Shown here piece after piece: positions 1 through 10,203 of a DNA stretch of 64,000 nt. The first letter of the stretch is position 1, and every line of letters begins with the position of its first letter. The notes beneath the pieces are model-generated. The model worked only from the letters and a program-made list of their open reading frames with translations. It was not told where the DNA came from and ran no database searches. This stretch comes from Leptolyngbya sp. CCY15150 (GTDB taxonomy: Bacteria; Cyanobacteriota; Cyanobacteriia; RECH01): the NCBI RefSeq assembly GCF_016888135.1, contig NZ_JACSWB010000172.1, positions 1-64,000 of the forward strand. The letters are read 5' to 3'. The position numbers and the translations under genes were made by a program.

Positions 1-38
1 TCGCTCTCAGTGATCTCAAGCTTGAATGGACGACTCAT
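1..38 (-). CDS. 5' end of a probable IS630-type transposase or helix-turn-helix protein (partial)
   Basis: An ATG on the minus strand at 38-36 is preceded by GGAGG at 49-45, a good ribosome-binding site with normal spacing, and the frame stays open to the window edge (MSRPFKLEITES). From memory this opening resembles the helix-turn-helix first part of cyanobacterial IS630-family transposases, which often begin with a similar PFKLEI-E sequence. Only 12 residues are visible, so the family name is a guess; the start codon itself is well supported. Confidence 0.45.
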   Translation of the reverse strand, partial: MSRPFKLEITES

Positions 39-85
39 TTCTATCCTCCAGGATTGACCCTCCCTCTATTCTATGTCCCTTTAAA

Positions 86-1033
86 TTAAATTGGTATGAC
101 AACATCACTTACAATTTCATCCCCTAGAGATTGTCCCCACTTCACCAATTTATCTTTCATGATTGGACTTTTTCGTGCTTGGGTCGCTATATCCTCAGCC
201 ACTTTTTTTTGAGCAACCTCAATGGCTAACCCCTGCTTTTGTATCTGATCAAGCAAGTCTTGGATTGAAACTGCTGCAAGACTTAGATCCTGGCTTAAAT
301 TAATATAGGTGTCTTGACTTTCAGTAAAATCTGGTGCACATTCATTCAGACATTCTCGTCCCCATAGGTCGTCCATGTCAGGAAGGGTCAATGCAACAGG
401 ATGGCTTAATATTAGCTTAAGCAACTTAGCCAATTTTGTTGTCACATAAGATGGGACTAATTTATGATCTTTTGTTCCCGAGTAAATAACAAAGCGAATT
501 AAACCATGATAAAACTCAATTGCTGCTTGTTGCGTAGGGTTTATAAATTTGTGATGCTCAAGAATGTCTTCCAGCGCATAGCAGATTGCATGAGATACTA
601 GAAAAGCGTGCTCCTTCTTAGGTTCGTAGAAGCTATAGTTTTCAATCTTAGTCTTAAGAGAGTAGCCAATTTCTCTGGTGATTCCTTCAATTTCTCTTGC
701 AGCCACATATACTTTCTCTTTCCCGTAATCTGTGCTAATTATCGAGCGAATAGAACCATCAAATTCCGGTTTTCTGTAAGAATCTAATTGCCCTAAAATT
801 CTACAATAGAAGCCAATTGCAGAGATGCAGCTAAAAATATTTATATCCCTCAGGAAATCGTTAGGCTTGTAAACCTCAAACATCTCTTGAAGATGATTGA
901 AAAACTTACCTGACTTATTAGCAGGAATTGACTCATAGAAAACAGATGAAAGTGCCCACACCCTGCTATGCCAATCTGCCATTCGTTGTAGAGGCATAAC
1001 AGAATAAATCTTGGATTCTTCAGAAGACGACAT
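86..1033 (-). CDS. Hypothetical protein, AT-rich, with a C-terminal module seen in other cyanobacterial proteins
   Basis: A 315-residue protein with no enzyme motif I recognise and no obvious membrane segment. The reading frame opens 8 codons earlier at 1057, but the ATG at 1033 (MSSSEESKIY) gives a more natural N-terminus. The last ~55 residues (LLDQIQKQGL...AQKKVAEDIATQA...LVKWGQSLGDEIVSDVV) resemble a tail I recall at the C-terminus of several otherwise unrelated cyanobacterial proteins, including pentapeptide-repeat ones; that is from memory, not a search. The gene is clearly more AT-rich than the housekeeping genes to its right and has almost no HIP1 sites, and a probable transposase start lies just downstream in the same direction, so it looks acquired. 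Function unknown. Confidence 0.7.
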   Translation of the reverse strand: MSSSEESKIYSVMPLQRMADWHSRVWALSSVFYESIPANKSGKFFNHLQEMFEVYKPNDFLRDINIFSCISAIGFYCRILGQLDSYRKPEFDGSIRSIISTDYGKEKVYVAAREIEGITREIGYSLKTKIENYSFYEPKKEHAFLVSHAICYALEDILEHHKFINPTQQAAIEFYHGLIRFVIYSGTKDHKLVPSYVTTKLAKLLKLILSHPVALTLPDMDDLWGRECLNECAPDFTESQDTYINLSQDLSLAAVSIQDLLDQIQKQGLAIEVAQKKVAEDIATQARKSPIMKDKLVKWGQSLGDEIVSDVVIPI

Positions 1034-1347
1034 ATGTTTGAAAAGGAAACATCTCAAGACAAAACCTGGCGCAGTTCATATTTCACACTCAGCTATACGG
1101 TGGAACGGGTAGCTTAAACCGCTTAACCACTACTGAGCCTGATCAGTGACTTAATTTTGCCAATACTTCCAGTCAGGGTGGTTGACCAGATTTTAAGTTG
1201 AATATCATGGACTTGGAGGACAGTTATACCCAACATTATATGCATAACTGCCCAAATGGGAGTGCTATGCCGAATGGGATGATGATAACTGCCCTCTAAG
1301 GAGTGGTTCGTCAGATTTTGGTCTGTATCAGCAGAAACAGCAGAATG
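1034..1347. other. Intergenic stretch without a recognisable gene
   Basis: About 310 bases between the 5' end of the AT-rich hypothetical gene and the 3' end of the formaldehyde dehydrogenase gene. It is AT-rich, has no frame of useful length on either strand and no convincing terminator hairpin. It presumably carries the promoter of the hypothetical gene. Confidence 0.6.
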
Positions 1348-2484
<1,137 letters not shown>

Positions 2485-2711
2485 CTATGGAATCAACCCT
2501 ACCACGGGCGATCGCGTCCCATGGCTATCTGCTTATGGGATCTTCAGCTTTTTGGCCGATGGGAGACCACGAACAAAATTTGATAAAAGTGTCAGAATAG
2601 ATAGGCCGATCGACTCAAGCGCTCTTCCTGATCATCTGATGGGCATGGAACGCTTGAGGTGTGAAAGGCGTCTGTAAACCAGCGTTTTGAATCTGTGGGT
2701 GAGAAGATAGT

Positions 2712-3197
2712 ATGGTGGCTGGAATTATTTGTTTTTGTGGAGCCTTTGTCCTGGCCAGCTTGATTGAATATTGGATGCATCGCCTAATGCACGTCTCTCA
2801 ACGGATTGGCGGACGTCACCGCGATCACCATCGCCGCAATGAAGGGCAGGGCGTTGTTTGGGAATTTCGTGACTATCTCTTGGGCAGTGCGATCGCTATT
2901 CTGCCGATGTTTTTGGTATCGCGGTCAGCAGGTCTTGGTTGGGCTCTAGGGGCGATCGCCTTTGCGGCCTTTTCGGCCTATGCCCATCAACTTCAGCACG
3001 AAAACCCGACCAAGTGTTTTTGGATGACCATGCCGGTTCACTATGTCCACCACAAGTACGGCATGTGGCATCACAATTTTGGCTTAGCCGTAGACTGGTG
3101 GGATCGGGTGTTTGGCACCTACAAGCCCATGGAATGGCTCACGGAAGAAGAACTCAGTCGTCCCCAGCGCGGGCTTCTAGAGCTACGCTGGTGGTAG
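2712..3197 (+). CDS. Fatty acid hydroxylase / sterol desaturase superfamily membrane protein
   Basis: A 161-residue membrane protein carrying the histidine clusters of the di-iron fatty acid hydroxylase superfamily: HRLMH near residue 19, HRDHH near 37, HQLQHE near 95 and HYVHH followed by WHHNFG near 110-120. These would hold two iron atoms at the membrane face. Hydrophobic stretches at residues 3-16 and 58-90 fit membrane spanning. Short members act on lipids or carotenoids; the substrate cannot be read from the sequence. The ATG is preceded by GAGAAG. The motif pattern is certain, the specific reaction is not. Confidence 0.8.
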   Translation: MVAGIICFCGAFVLASLIEYWMHRLMHVSQRIGGRHRDHHRRNEGQGVVWEFRDYLLGSAIAILPMFLVSRSAGLGWALGAIAFAAFSAYAHQLQHENPTKCFWMTMPVHYVHHKYGMWHHNFGLAVDWWDRVFGTYKPMEWLTEEELSRPQRGLLELRWW

Positions 3198-3208
3198 GCT
3201 AGTCCTAC

Positions 3209-3275
3209 GTTCCGACCAACATCCTCTGAGATATCACCATTCCTCTCACGCAGGGGAATGGTGATGAGTCGGAAC
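3209..3275. repeat. Long inverted-repeat hairpin between two plus-strand genes
   Basis: An 11-base perfect stem (ATCACCATTCC at 3233-3243 with GGAATGGTGAT at 3255-3265, 11-base loop) is enclosed by a second 8-base stem (GTTCCGAC at 3209-3216 with GTCGGAAC at 3268-3275). There is a 16-base bulge on the left and 2 bases on the right. No T-run follows on either strand, so it is not a canonical intrinsic terminator. It lies between the hydroxylase stop and the arfB start and could act in the arfB leader or be a remnant of a small mobile element. Confidence 0.7.
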
Positions 3276-3313
3276 ACCCGTGCAGTTCAGCCGAAATCGG
3301 TTCATCCTTAACC

Positions 3314-3727
3314 ATGTTGCAGATTACTAACCGCACCGCCATTCCCCTCAGCGAAATTGACCTCAGTGCGGTGCGGTCGCAGGGAGCAGGCGGGCAAAAT
3401 GTCAACAAGGTTGCCACCGCTATCCATCTACGGTTTGATATCCAGGCATCGTCTCTATCGCCTCTGTATAAAGAACGATTGCTCAATCTAAACGACAAAC
3501 GAATTACCAAAGATGGCCTGATCATCATCAAAGCTCAGCAGCACCGTACTCAAGAGCAAAATAAGGATGATGCCCTACAGCGGCTCCAAGCGTTGATTAA
3601 AAGCGTGACGGTTACACCCAAGAAGCGCAAACCGACCAAACCGTCTCGCAATGCTAAGAAAAAGCGACTAGACAGCAAGACGAAACGCGGTCAGATCAAG
3701 GCGCTGCGCAAGAAGGTTGACGAGTAA
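3314..3727 (+). CDS. arfB: Alternative ribosome-rescue factor ArfB (YaeJ-type peptidyl-tRNA hydrolase)
   Basis: A 137-residue class I release-factor-like protein that lacks the codon-reading domains. The catalytic GGQ is at residues 26-28 in SQGAGGQNVNKVATAIHLRF. The C-terminal third is strongly basic (about residues 97-137, rich in Lys and Arg), the tail that in ArfB enters the empty mRNA channel of a stalled ribosome so the GGQ loop can release the peptide. The length matches the family (about 140). It follows the long hairpin at 3209-3275 and converges on the DUF72 gene with a 10-base gap. Confidence 0.93.
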   Translation: MLQITNRTAIPLSEIDLSAVRSQGAGGQNVNKVATAIHLRFDIQASSLSPLYKERLLNLNDKRITKDGLIIIKAQQHRTQEQNKDDALQRLQALIKSVTVTPKKRKPTKPSRNAKKKRLDSKTKRGQIKALRKKVDE

Positions 3728-3737
3728 GATATTCTGA

Positions 3738-4610
3738 TCAAAATAAGCTAAGCTGCTGAGTTTGCTGGACGTGATCCCAGGGTAGGGGCGGCACGGCTAC
3801 GCCAGACCGTTCCAGGCCATGCTGAATGAGTTTGGCAATCCGGGGCGATCGCGCCTCCAATGGGCAGTGGGCAAAGAAATAGACCTGCTGACCCGCCTGC
3901 AGCCAATGGCCGATGTGCTGTACCCATTCTGCTAGGTAGTCCTGATTGCGATCAAGGTCGGGATGGCTAATATAGCGGATGATGACGCGATCGCTGGTGA
4001 CCACTGGCTGCAGCGGCACCGGCGGTTTTTTCCGTTCGGAATGAACCTGGGGATCATCGTCACCATCATAAATAGCGCGGGTATCCAGCAGCACGCGTCC
4101 CACGTGATGCGATCGCAGCAGATCATTGAGCTGCTGGGCATGGGGGTCGCGAAACCAGCCCATGTGCCGCACTTCCAGGCAAAGGGGAACGCGATCGCGG
4201 GGCCAACCCTGGAGAAAGTTGGCTAGATCACTGAGGTACTGGGAACCGTAGCTGGGCGGCAGTTGGGCAAAGCAAGGGCCCAGGCGATCGCCGAGGAGCT
4301 GCATCCGGTCTAGGAAGGCGATCGCATCTGGTAGTTGAGGTGTGAGCAATCCCCCATGGGTGATGGTGCGCGGCAGTTTCAGGCAAAACTGAAAGCCCGG
4401 CGGCGTTTCGTCATGCCAGCGCTGTACCGTGGCAGCGTCGGGGGTGGAATAGAAGGTGGTGTTGCCTTCCACGGCCGTGAGGCGACGACTGTAGAGCGCC
4501 AGAAAATCCTGGGTACGGCTACCCAGGGGAAACAGGTCGCCCACCCAGTCACGATAGGCCCACACGGCACAGCCAATGTGGAAGGATGAGGAACTTGCCT
4601 GCTTGGTCAC
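3738..4610 (-). CDS. DUF72 (YecE-type) family protein, last gene of the suf operon
   Basis: A 290-residue DUF72 protein, a TIM-barrel-like family of unknown function. Typical traits are the opening IGCAVWAYRDWVG, the EGNTTFYSTP segment near residue 50, and the YFFAHCPLEARSPRIA region near the C-terminus (family members usually have NN-H here). The start is a GTG at 4610 with AGGAGT just upstream; that site overlaps the sufS stop codon, so translation is probably coupled to sufS. This placement suggests cotranscription with sufBCDS, but no iron-sulfur role is shown by the sequence. Confidence 0.9.
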   Translation of the reverse strand: MTKQASSSSFHIGCAVWAYRDWVGDLFPLGSRTQDFLALYSRRLTAVEGNTTFYSTPDAATVQRWHDETPPGFQFCLKLPRTITHGGLLTPQLPDAIAFLDRMQLLGDRLGPCFAQLPPSYGSQYLSDLANFLQGWPRDRVPLCLEVRHMGWFRDPHAQQLNDLLRSHHVGRVLLDTRAIYDGDDDPQVHSERKKPPVPLQPVVTSDRVIIRYISHPDLDRNQDYLAEWVQHIGHWLQAGQQVYFFAHCPLEARSPRIAKLIQHGLERSGVAVPPLPWDHVQQTQQLSLF

Positions 4611-4619
4611 AGTACACTC

Positions 4620-5882
4620 CTAGGCAAAGATCTCGCCGAAGAAGGCGATCGCTTCCTTGAGTGCCGCGACGAAGGCATCAATTTCATCGCGGGTGTTGTA
4701 GAAGTACAGGCTAGCCCGTGCCGTAGACTGAGCGCCTACCAGACGATGCAGCGGCTGGGTGCAGTGATGTCCGGCGCGGATGGCAATACCGGCCTGATCC
4801 AAAATAGTAGATAGATCGTGGGGATGGACGGCCCCGGTGGTGAAGGCAGCTAGGGCGGCCCGTCCTGCTCCATCGGCCTGGGGTTGAGGGCCATAGATGC
4901 GCACGTCGGGCAGGATTGCTAACTGTTGAAACAGGTAAGCTGTCAGCTCTTGCTCGTAGGCATGAATGGCGTCCATGCCGATATTGGTCAGGTAGTCTAC
5001 CGCGGCTCCCAGGGCGATCGCTTCAGCAATCGCAGGCGTCCCGGCTTCAAACTTATGGGGCACATCAGCATAGGTGGCATGGTCGAGGAAGACATCGGCG
5101 ATCATTTCCCCACCACCGAGGAATGGCGGCATTTGGCGCAAGAGGTCACGCTTACCGTAGAGGAAGCCAATGCCCGTAGGCGCACACATTTTATGTCCTG
5201 ACGCCACCAGCCAGTCACAGTCCATGGCCTGCACGTCAATGGCCATGTGGGGCACGCTCTGACAAGCATCGATCAACACCCGCGCACCGTGCTGGTGGGC
5301 TATTTGCACAATTTCGTTGACCGGATTGATGCAGCCCAGGGTATTAGACACATGCACCACCGACACCAGCTTGGTCTTATCGGAGATCAGGCTGCGATAG
5401 TGGTCAAGGTCAAATTCTTCGGTCTCCGTCAGTTCCACAAACTTCAGCACAGCCCCCGTGCGCTGGGCTACCAGTTGCCAGGGAATTAAATTACTGTGGT
5501 GTTCCATCACCGACAGAATAATTTCGTCCCCTGCCGTTAGGGTTGTCATACCCCAGGCATAGGCTACGAGGTTGATCGCTTCCGATGCATTGCGAGTATA
5601 GATAATTTCCTCGCGATGAGCAGCATTCACAAACGCTGCCACCTTATCTCGGGCTCCTTCATAGGCATCCGTCGCCCGCGCACTCAGGGTATGCACGCCC
5701 CGATGCACATTGGAGTTATCGAACTGGTAGTAGTGCTGCAGGGCCTCCAGTACGGCGATCGGCTTCTGGGAAGTTGCGGCATTATCAAGATACACCAACG
5801 GATGACCATGCACCTGCTGGTGCAGAATCGGGAAGTCGGGGCGGAGCTTGGCAGCGAGGGTGCGTTCCTGGGTAAGAGTCAT
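4620..5882 (-). CDS. sufS: Cysteine desulfurase SufS (group II)
   Basis: A 420-residue PLP enzyme that takes sulfur from L-cysteine as a persulfide for the SufBCD scaffold. The PLP lysine is in [16 protein letters not shown] near residue 230 and the catalytic cysteine in [10 protein letters not shown] near 370; the group II sequence around that cysteine and the family length agree with SufS rather than IscS. It lies 21 bases after sufD and is followed closely by the DUF72 gene. No SufE-type partner gene is in the window. Confidence 0.96.
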   Translation of the reverse strand: MTLTQERTLAAKLRPDFPILHQQVHGHPLVYLDNAATSQKPIAVLEALQHYYQFDNSNVHRGVHTLSARATDAYEGARDKVAAFVNAAHREEIIYTRNASEAINLVAYAWGMTTLTAGDEIILSVMEHHSNLIPWQLVAQRTGAVLKFVELTETEEFDLDHYRSLISDKTKLVSVVHVSNTLGCINPVNEIVQIAHQHGARVLIDACQSVPHMAIDVQAMDCDWLVASGHKMCAPTGIGFLYGKRDLLRQMPPFLGGGEMIADVFLDHATYADVPHKFEAGTPAIAEAIALGAAVDYLTNIGMDAIHAYEQELTAYLFQQLAILPDVRIYGPQPQADGAGRAALAAFTTGAVHPHDLSTILDQAGIAIRAGHHCTQPLHRLVGAQSTARASLYFYNTRDEIDAFVAALKEAIAFFGEIFA

Positions 5883-5903
5883 AGGGACATGCGGTGGAAG
5901 GAC

Positions 5904-7241
5904 TTAACGAGCGTGGGCGGAAACGAACTGCGATAGACGCTTCTGAACCGATTCAACAGGAATTTTACCGAGAATCTCAAAGGCAAAAGCATAGATCAAC
6001 AACGATTGGGCACTTTCAGCATCAATGCCTCGACTTTGCAGATAAAATACTTCATCGGCTTCAAGCTGGCTAACCGTGGCTCCGTGGGTGCATTTGACGT
6101 TGTCAGCCACGATCTCAAGCTGGGGTTTGGTGTCTACCCGAGCCTTGGGCGATAGCAGCAAACATCGGTTTAGCTGAGCAGCATCGGTTAACTGGGCTGC
6201 CTGGGGTACATTCACCCTACCGTTGAAGATGGTGTGGGCTTTGTCGTCCACAATGCATTTATGCAGTTGACGACTGCTGCCGTAGGGCTTGGCATAGTTG
6301 ATCAAACTATGGGTGTCGGCTACCTGCTTACCTTGGATCATGGTCAGCCCGTTCATGAGGGTTTCCACCTGCTCGCCGCTGTGGAATACATCTAAATTCC
6401 GGCGCGACAGGGCGGCTCCGAGGCTGATGTCATGAACTCGATAACGAGCGCTCCGAGCTTGGTTCACCACTGTACGGCTCAGATGAAACGCTGTCTCGCT
6501 GTCTTGCTGCAGGCGCACATGGTTGACCCCGGCATTCTCCTCCACCCAGATTTCCGTGACGGAATTGCTGAGGTAGGTTCCTGCATCCAGGCAGGCAAAG
6601 GTTTCCACCAGGGTGAGCGCGCTGTTGGGCTCTGCTACTACTAGGCAGCGCGGTTGAGAAAAGCTGGGGCGATCGCCCCTTGAGAGATAGAGAACATGAA
6701 TCGGTTGAGCGATCGCTTGATTCTTACCTGCCCAAATAATCGCCGCATCCTGCAATCCAGCCGTATTCAAGGTCGCGAAGACATCTTGACCCACCGTTTG
6801 CTGGGCTAGATAGGTCGGCAAGCGATCGCCTAAGCGAGGAGCCACCTCTAGCAGCGACCCCACGGTCACAGCCGCAGGTAGTTCGCCCAGGGTGGATAAG
6901 GTAGGTGCATAGATACCATCAACAAACACCAGTTGAGCGATCGCTTCCGGTACGTCATACTGCGTGAGCGCTTCAGGGGCGATCGCCTCTAGATTGGGCT
7001 GAGCCGCTTCAAAATCTACTGCCAACAGCGAGGATAGATCGGTAAAGCGCCAATCTTCATCCCGCTGAGTGGGTAAGGTTGCCGTTTGCAGTTGGGCAAC
7101 AGCCTGGTGGCGCAGTTCCTTCAGCCAAGCCAGGGTTGCTCCATCCAGCCGCGTTTCATCCACATCCAGCCGCTGACTCAGCAACTGCACGAGATAGGCA
7201 TGGCGATCAACACGAGGCGGCGTTAAGGTAGACGTCTGCAT
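5904..7241 (-). CDS. sufD: Fe-S cluster assembly protein SufD
   Basis: A 445-residue SufD, partner of SufB and SufC in the SufBC2D scaffold complex, with the beta-helix core shared with SufB and the SufBD C-terminal region (IFNGRVNVPQAAQ, NVKCTHGATVSQL, FYLQSRGI). The longest frame begins at 7277, but the ATG at 7241 shares one base with the sufC stop (TAATG), the usual tight coupling, so this start is preferred. The histidine in CTHGAT is in the segment that, in E. coli SufD, contributes to cluster assembly at the SufB-SufD interface. Confidence 0.95.
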   Translation of the reverse strand: MQTSTLTPPRVDRHAYLVQLLSQRLDVDETRLDGATLAWLKELRHQAVAQLQTATLPTQRDEDWRFTDLSSLLAVDFEAAQPNLEAIAPEALTQYDVPEAIAQLVFVDGIYAPTLSTLGELPAAVTVGSLLEVAPRLGDRLPTYLAQQTVGQDVFATLNTAGLQDAAIIWAGKNQAIAQPIHVLYLSRGDRPSFSQPRCLVVAEPNSALTLVETFACLDAGTYLSNSVTEIWVEENAGVNHVRLQQDSETAFHLSRTVVNQARSARYRVHDISLGAALSRRNLDVFHSGEQVETLMNGLTMIQGKQVADTHSLINYAKPYGSSRQLHKCIVDDKAHTIFNGRVNVPQAAQLTDAAQLNRCLLLSPKARVDTKPQLEIVADNVKCTHGATVSQLEADEVFYLQSRGIDAESAQSLLIYAFAFEILGKIPVESVQKRLSQFVSAHAR

Positions 7242-8026
7242 TATTGAACCCCCGCTGCTTCTTGTTCCACAACCCAATCATAGCCGCGCTCTTCGAGCTG
7301 AAATGCCAGAGACTTATCGCCGGTGGTGATAATGCGGCCGCCTTCCATCACGTGGACATAGTCGGGCACGATGTAGTCTAGCAGGCGCTGATAGTGGGTA
7401 ATCAACACCGTGGCATTATCTGGACTGGCAAGTTGATTGACGCCACCCGAGACAATTCTCAAGGCGTCGATGTCTAGACCGGAGTCTGTTTCGTCCAGAA
7501 TGGCTAAGCGAGGTTCCAGAAGCGCCATCTGTAGGATTTCATTGCGCTTCTTTTCACCGCCGGAAAAGCCTTCGTTGACGCTGCGATTGAGAAATTCTGG
7601 CTTCATCTTAACGACGTCCAGCTTATCTTGCACCAGTTCGTCAAAGTCAAAGGCATCCAGTTCTTCTAGCCCCTGATGCTTACGGCGAGAGTTGCAGGCT
7701 ACCCGTAGGAAGTCGATGTTGCTCACACCGGGAATTTCTAGGGGATATTGGAATGCCAGGAAAATTCCGGAGCGCGATCGCTCCTCAGCGGGCAGGTCTA
7801 ACAAGTTCTGACCCTGGTAGATTACTTCACCGCCAGTCACCGTATAGTCGGGATGACCTGCAATCACCTTGGAGAAAGTGCTTTTCCCCGAACCGTTGGG
7901 CCCCATAATGGCGTGGATTTCTCCCGCCCGCACCTCTAGGTTCAGTCCTTTGAGAATTTGGATTCCGTCTACTTCAGCCGTGAGATTACGAACCGACAGA
8001 ATCACCTCAGCGTTGTCATTGATCAT
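7241..8026 (-). CDS. sufC: Fe-S cluster assembly ATPase SufC
   Basis: A 261-residue ABC-type ATPase of the cytosolic Suf system; ATP hydrolysis drives conformational change of the SufBCD scaffold. Walker A is GPNGSGKST near residues 42-50, the signature is SGGEKKRNE near 155, and Walker B with the catalytic acid is [12 protein letters not shown] near 172-184. The DETDSGLD form is typical of SufC, compared with DEPT in transporters. It lies between sufB (80 bases upstream) and sufD (overlapping stop/start). Confidence 0.97.
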   Translation of the reverse strand: MINDNAEVILSVRNLTAEVDGIQILKGLNLEVRAGEIHAIMGPNGSGKSTFSKVIAGHPDYTVTGGEVIYQGQNLLDLPAEERSRSGIFLAFQYPLEIPGVSNIDFLRVACNSRRKHQGLEELDAFDFDELVQDKLDVVKMKPEFLNRSVNEGFSGGEKKRNEILQMALLEPRLAILDETDSGLDIDALRIVSGGVNQLASPDNATVLITHYQRLLDYIVPDYVHVMEGGRIITTGDKSLAFQLEERGYDWVVEQEAAGVQ

Positions 8027-8106
8027 CGATTACTTACCTAACTTCGTCATGCTCATATGTATGGGGAGAAGGCGATCGCGTCTTCGAGGGGCGATCGCCT
8101 GCGAAC

Positions 8107-9543
8107 TTAACCTACACTGCCTTCCAGTTTCAGACTCAAGAGGCGATCGGCCTCCACCGCAAATTCCATGGGCAGTTGGTTAAACACATCCTTACAGAAG
8201 CCGCTGATCATCATCGAAATGGCGTCTTCCATGGAAATGCCCCGCTGCAGGAAGTAGAACAGTTGGTCTTCGCCAATCTTCGAGGTCGAGGCCTCGTGCT
8301 CCACCTTGCTGGTGTTGTTTTGAACCTGAATGTAGGGGAAGGTGTTAGCCTGGGCGCGATCGCCAATCAGCATCGAATCACACTGGGAATAGTTGCGGGC
8401 TCCTTCAGCCTTGGGGCCCACTTTCACCAAGCCACGATAGCTATTTTGCGATCGCCCGGCGGAAATTCCCTTGGAGATAATCGTGCTGCGGGTGTTTTTG
8501 CCCACATGCACCATCTTGGTGCCGGTATCGGCCTGCTGGCAGTTGTTGGTTAGCGCTACGGAGTAAAACTCACCCACGGAGTTGTCACCCACCAGCACAC
8601 AACTCGGATATTTCCAGGTGATCGCCGATCCAGTCTCAACTTGAGTCCAAGAGATCTTAGAATTCTTGCCCTGGCAGAGACCGCGCTTGGTGACGAAGTT
8701 GTAGATGCCGCCCTTGCCGTTTTCGTCGCCCGCAAACCAGTTTTGCACCGTGGAGTATTTGATGTCGGCGTTGTCGAGCGCCACCAGTTCAACCACTGCC
8801 GCGTGGAGCTGGTTGGTGTCAAACATGGGAGCAGTGCAGCCTTCTAGGTAGCTGACCGAGCTGCCCTCTTCCGCCACAATCAAGGTGCGCTCAAACTGTC
8901 CCGAATCGCCGTTGTTAATCCGGAAGTAGGTGGATAGCTCCATGGGACAACGGGTGTTTTTGGGAATGTAGACAAACGACCCATCGGAAAAGACCGCTGC
9001 GTTGAGCGCGGCAAAGTAGTTGTCCCCAGCCGGCACCACCGTACCCAGATACTTTTGGATCAAATCAGGATGGTGCTGCAGGGCTTCGGAGATGGAGCAG
9101 AAAATCACGCCTTCTTCCGCAAGCTTTTCCTTAAACGTAGTGGCCACCGACACGCTGTCGAAAATGGCGTCTACTGCCACATTGGAGAGGCGCTTTTGCT
9201 CCGAAAGGGGAATTCCCAGCTTTTCGAAGGTTTCCAGCAGGGTGGGATCGACGTCGTCTAAACTCTGAAGCTTGTCTTTTTTCTTCGGGGCAGAATAGTA
9301 GACAATTTTTTGATAGTCAATGGGGGGATAGCTGACGTGGGGCCAGGTGGGTTCCGTCATCTTCAGCCAGTGGCGATAGGCTTTGAGACGAAACTCTAGC
9401 ATGAACTCCGGCTCATTCTTTTTGGCAGAGATCAGCCGCACAACATCTTCGCTGAGACCCGCAGGAATCGAGTCTGCTTCGATGTCGGTGATGAAGCCAT
9501 ACTTGTAGGGCTGATTAACAAGGGTCTTAACGGATGCAGACAT
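8107..9543 (-). CDS. sufB: Fe-S cluster assembly scaffold protein SufB
   Basis: A 478-residue SufB, the subunit on which nascent clusters form. The start at 9543 ([17 protein letters not shown]) is chosen over the longer frame from 9612 because the extra 23 residues are proline-rich and unlike the family, and this start gives the standard length. Conserved stretches include [32 protein letters not shown], and [12 protein letters not shown] with the cysteine equivalent to that receiving sulfur from SufS. It sits 91 bases downstream of ftrC, with sufC, sufD and sufS following. Confidence 0.96.
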   Translation of the reverse strand: MSASVKTLVNQPYKYGFITDIEADSIPAGLSEDVVRLISAKKNEPEFMLEFRLKAYRHWLKMTEPTWPHVSYPPIDYQKIVYYSAPKKKDKLQSLDDVDPTLLETFEKLGIPLSEQKRLSNVAVDAIFDSVSVATTFKEKLAEEGVIFCSISEALQHHPDLIQKYLGTVVPAGDNYFAALNAAVFSDGSFVYIPKNTRCPMELSTYFRINNGDSGQFERTLIVAEEGSSVSYLEGCTAPMFDTNQLHAAVVELVALDNADIKYSTVQNWFAGDENGKGGIYNFVTKRGLCQGKNSKISWTQVETGSAITWKYPSCVLVGDNSVGEFYSVALTNNCQQADTGTKMVHVGKNTRSTIISKGISAGRSQNSYRGLVKVGPKAEGARNYSQCDSMLIGDRAQANTFPYIQVQNNTSKVEHEASTSKIGEDQLFYFLQRGISMEDAISMMISGFCKDVFNQLPMEFAVEADRLLSLKLEGSVG

Positions 9544-9634
9544 GGGCGGTGTTCTCCGGTGGTCTCCAAAACATGGGTAGAGCAGTGGGGGAGCGGGATA
9601 CCACAATGGCACCCGACCCCTGCTGAGGTGTCAA

Positions 9635-9994
9635 TTAGTATTGACTGGTGGTTGTGCGAATTTCTTCGAAGGAAATATCTTGGCGATCGCCTGCGAAGTC
9701 GTTTTCAGGGGTTAGAAACAACATGCAGTGGCACTCTTTGCGCTCTCGCATGGGCACACAGGGGCAGTTCCAGTAAGCAGCGGCAGCCTCGGCCTCCTTG
9801 TCTTCGTAGTGGCGGCAGGGACAAAGGGGCGCACCAAGCTCATCTTTGTGCTTAGCCAACCCTTCAATCACCACGGCAGTCACGCCCGGATCGACACAAA
9901 AATAGGTTCCGGTACGCTGGGCATAGGTCTCGGAAAAGTGCCGCATGGCTTCGAGACTTTTATCAGTGGCTTGAGATTGAGTGGATGTAGTCAT
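9635..9994 (-). CDS. ftrC: Ferredoxin-thioredoxin reductase catalytic subunit
   Basis: A 119-residue catalytic (beta) subunit of ferredoxin-thioredoxin reductase. Its [4Fe-4S] cluster and adjacent redox-active disulfide pass electrons from photosynthetic ferredoxin to thioredoxin. The cysteine pattern is complete: FCVDP, CPCRHY, CPC and CHCM. The start at 9994 (MTTSTQSQ) is chosen because the longer frame from 10084 would read through the first SufR operator and exceeds the normal length of about 115-120. It is the first gene after the sufR-suf regulatory region and points the same way as sufBCDS, which suggests SufR control. The variable subunit gene (ftrV) is not in the window. Confidence 0.95.
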   Translation of the reverse strand: MTTSTQSQATDKSLEAMRHFSETYAQRTGTYFCVDPGVTAVVIEGLAKHKDELGAPLCPCRHYEDKEAEAAAAYWNCPCVPMRERKECHCMLFLTPENDFAGDRQDISFEEIRTTTSQY

Positions 9995-10062
9995 GGAATC
10001 AGCTTCTGTATCGTGATCAAAATTCAAACCGACACGACGGTCGATCGCCCCTATAATTAAAA

Positions 10063-10076
10063 CAACGTACTTGTTG
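10063..10076. promoter_or_regulatory. SufR operator, site 1 (CAAC-N6-GTTG)
   Basis: CAAC at 10063-10066 and GTTG at 10073-10076 form a perfect inverted repeat with a 6-base spacer. This is the established SufR recognition pattern from work on the Synechocystis repressor. It is the copy closer to ftrC, and AT-rich sequence that could serve as the -10 of the ftrC-suf transcript (around 10051-10059) lies next to it. Confidence 0.85.
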
Positions 10077-10102
10077 CTTAACATAATTGTAGGCTACTTT
10101 AA

Positions 10103-10116
10103 CAACAGTAAGGTTG
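10103..10116. promoter_or_regulatory. SufR operator, site 2 (CAAC-N6-GTTG)
   Basis: A second perfect CAAC-N6-GTTG (10103-10106 and 10113-10116), exactly 40 bases centre to centre from site 1, about four helical turns. It is closer to sufR and would overlap the -35 position of a promoter using TAATAT at 10125-10130 as its -10, so it could mediate sufR autoregulation. The promoter assignment is an inference. Confidence 0.85.
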
Positions 10117-10203
10117 TCAAAGTCTAATATTGAGATTTTGTGATGATTCTTGATTGGCTCAGCAACCTAATTTGCGTCAGTGAACGACTAGCACTCCCCG
10201 ACG

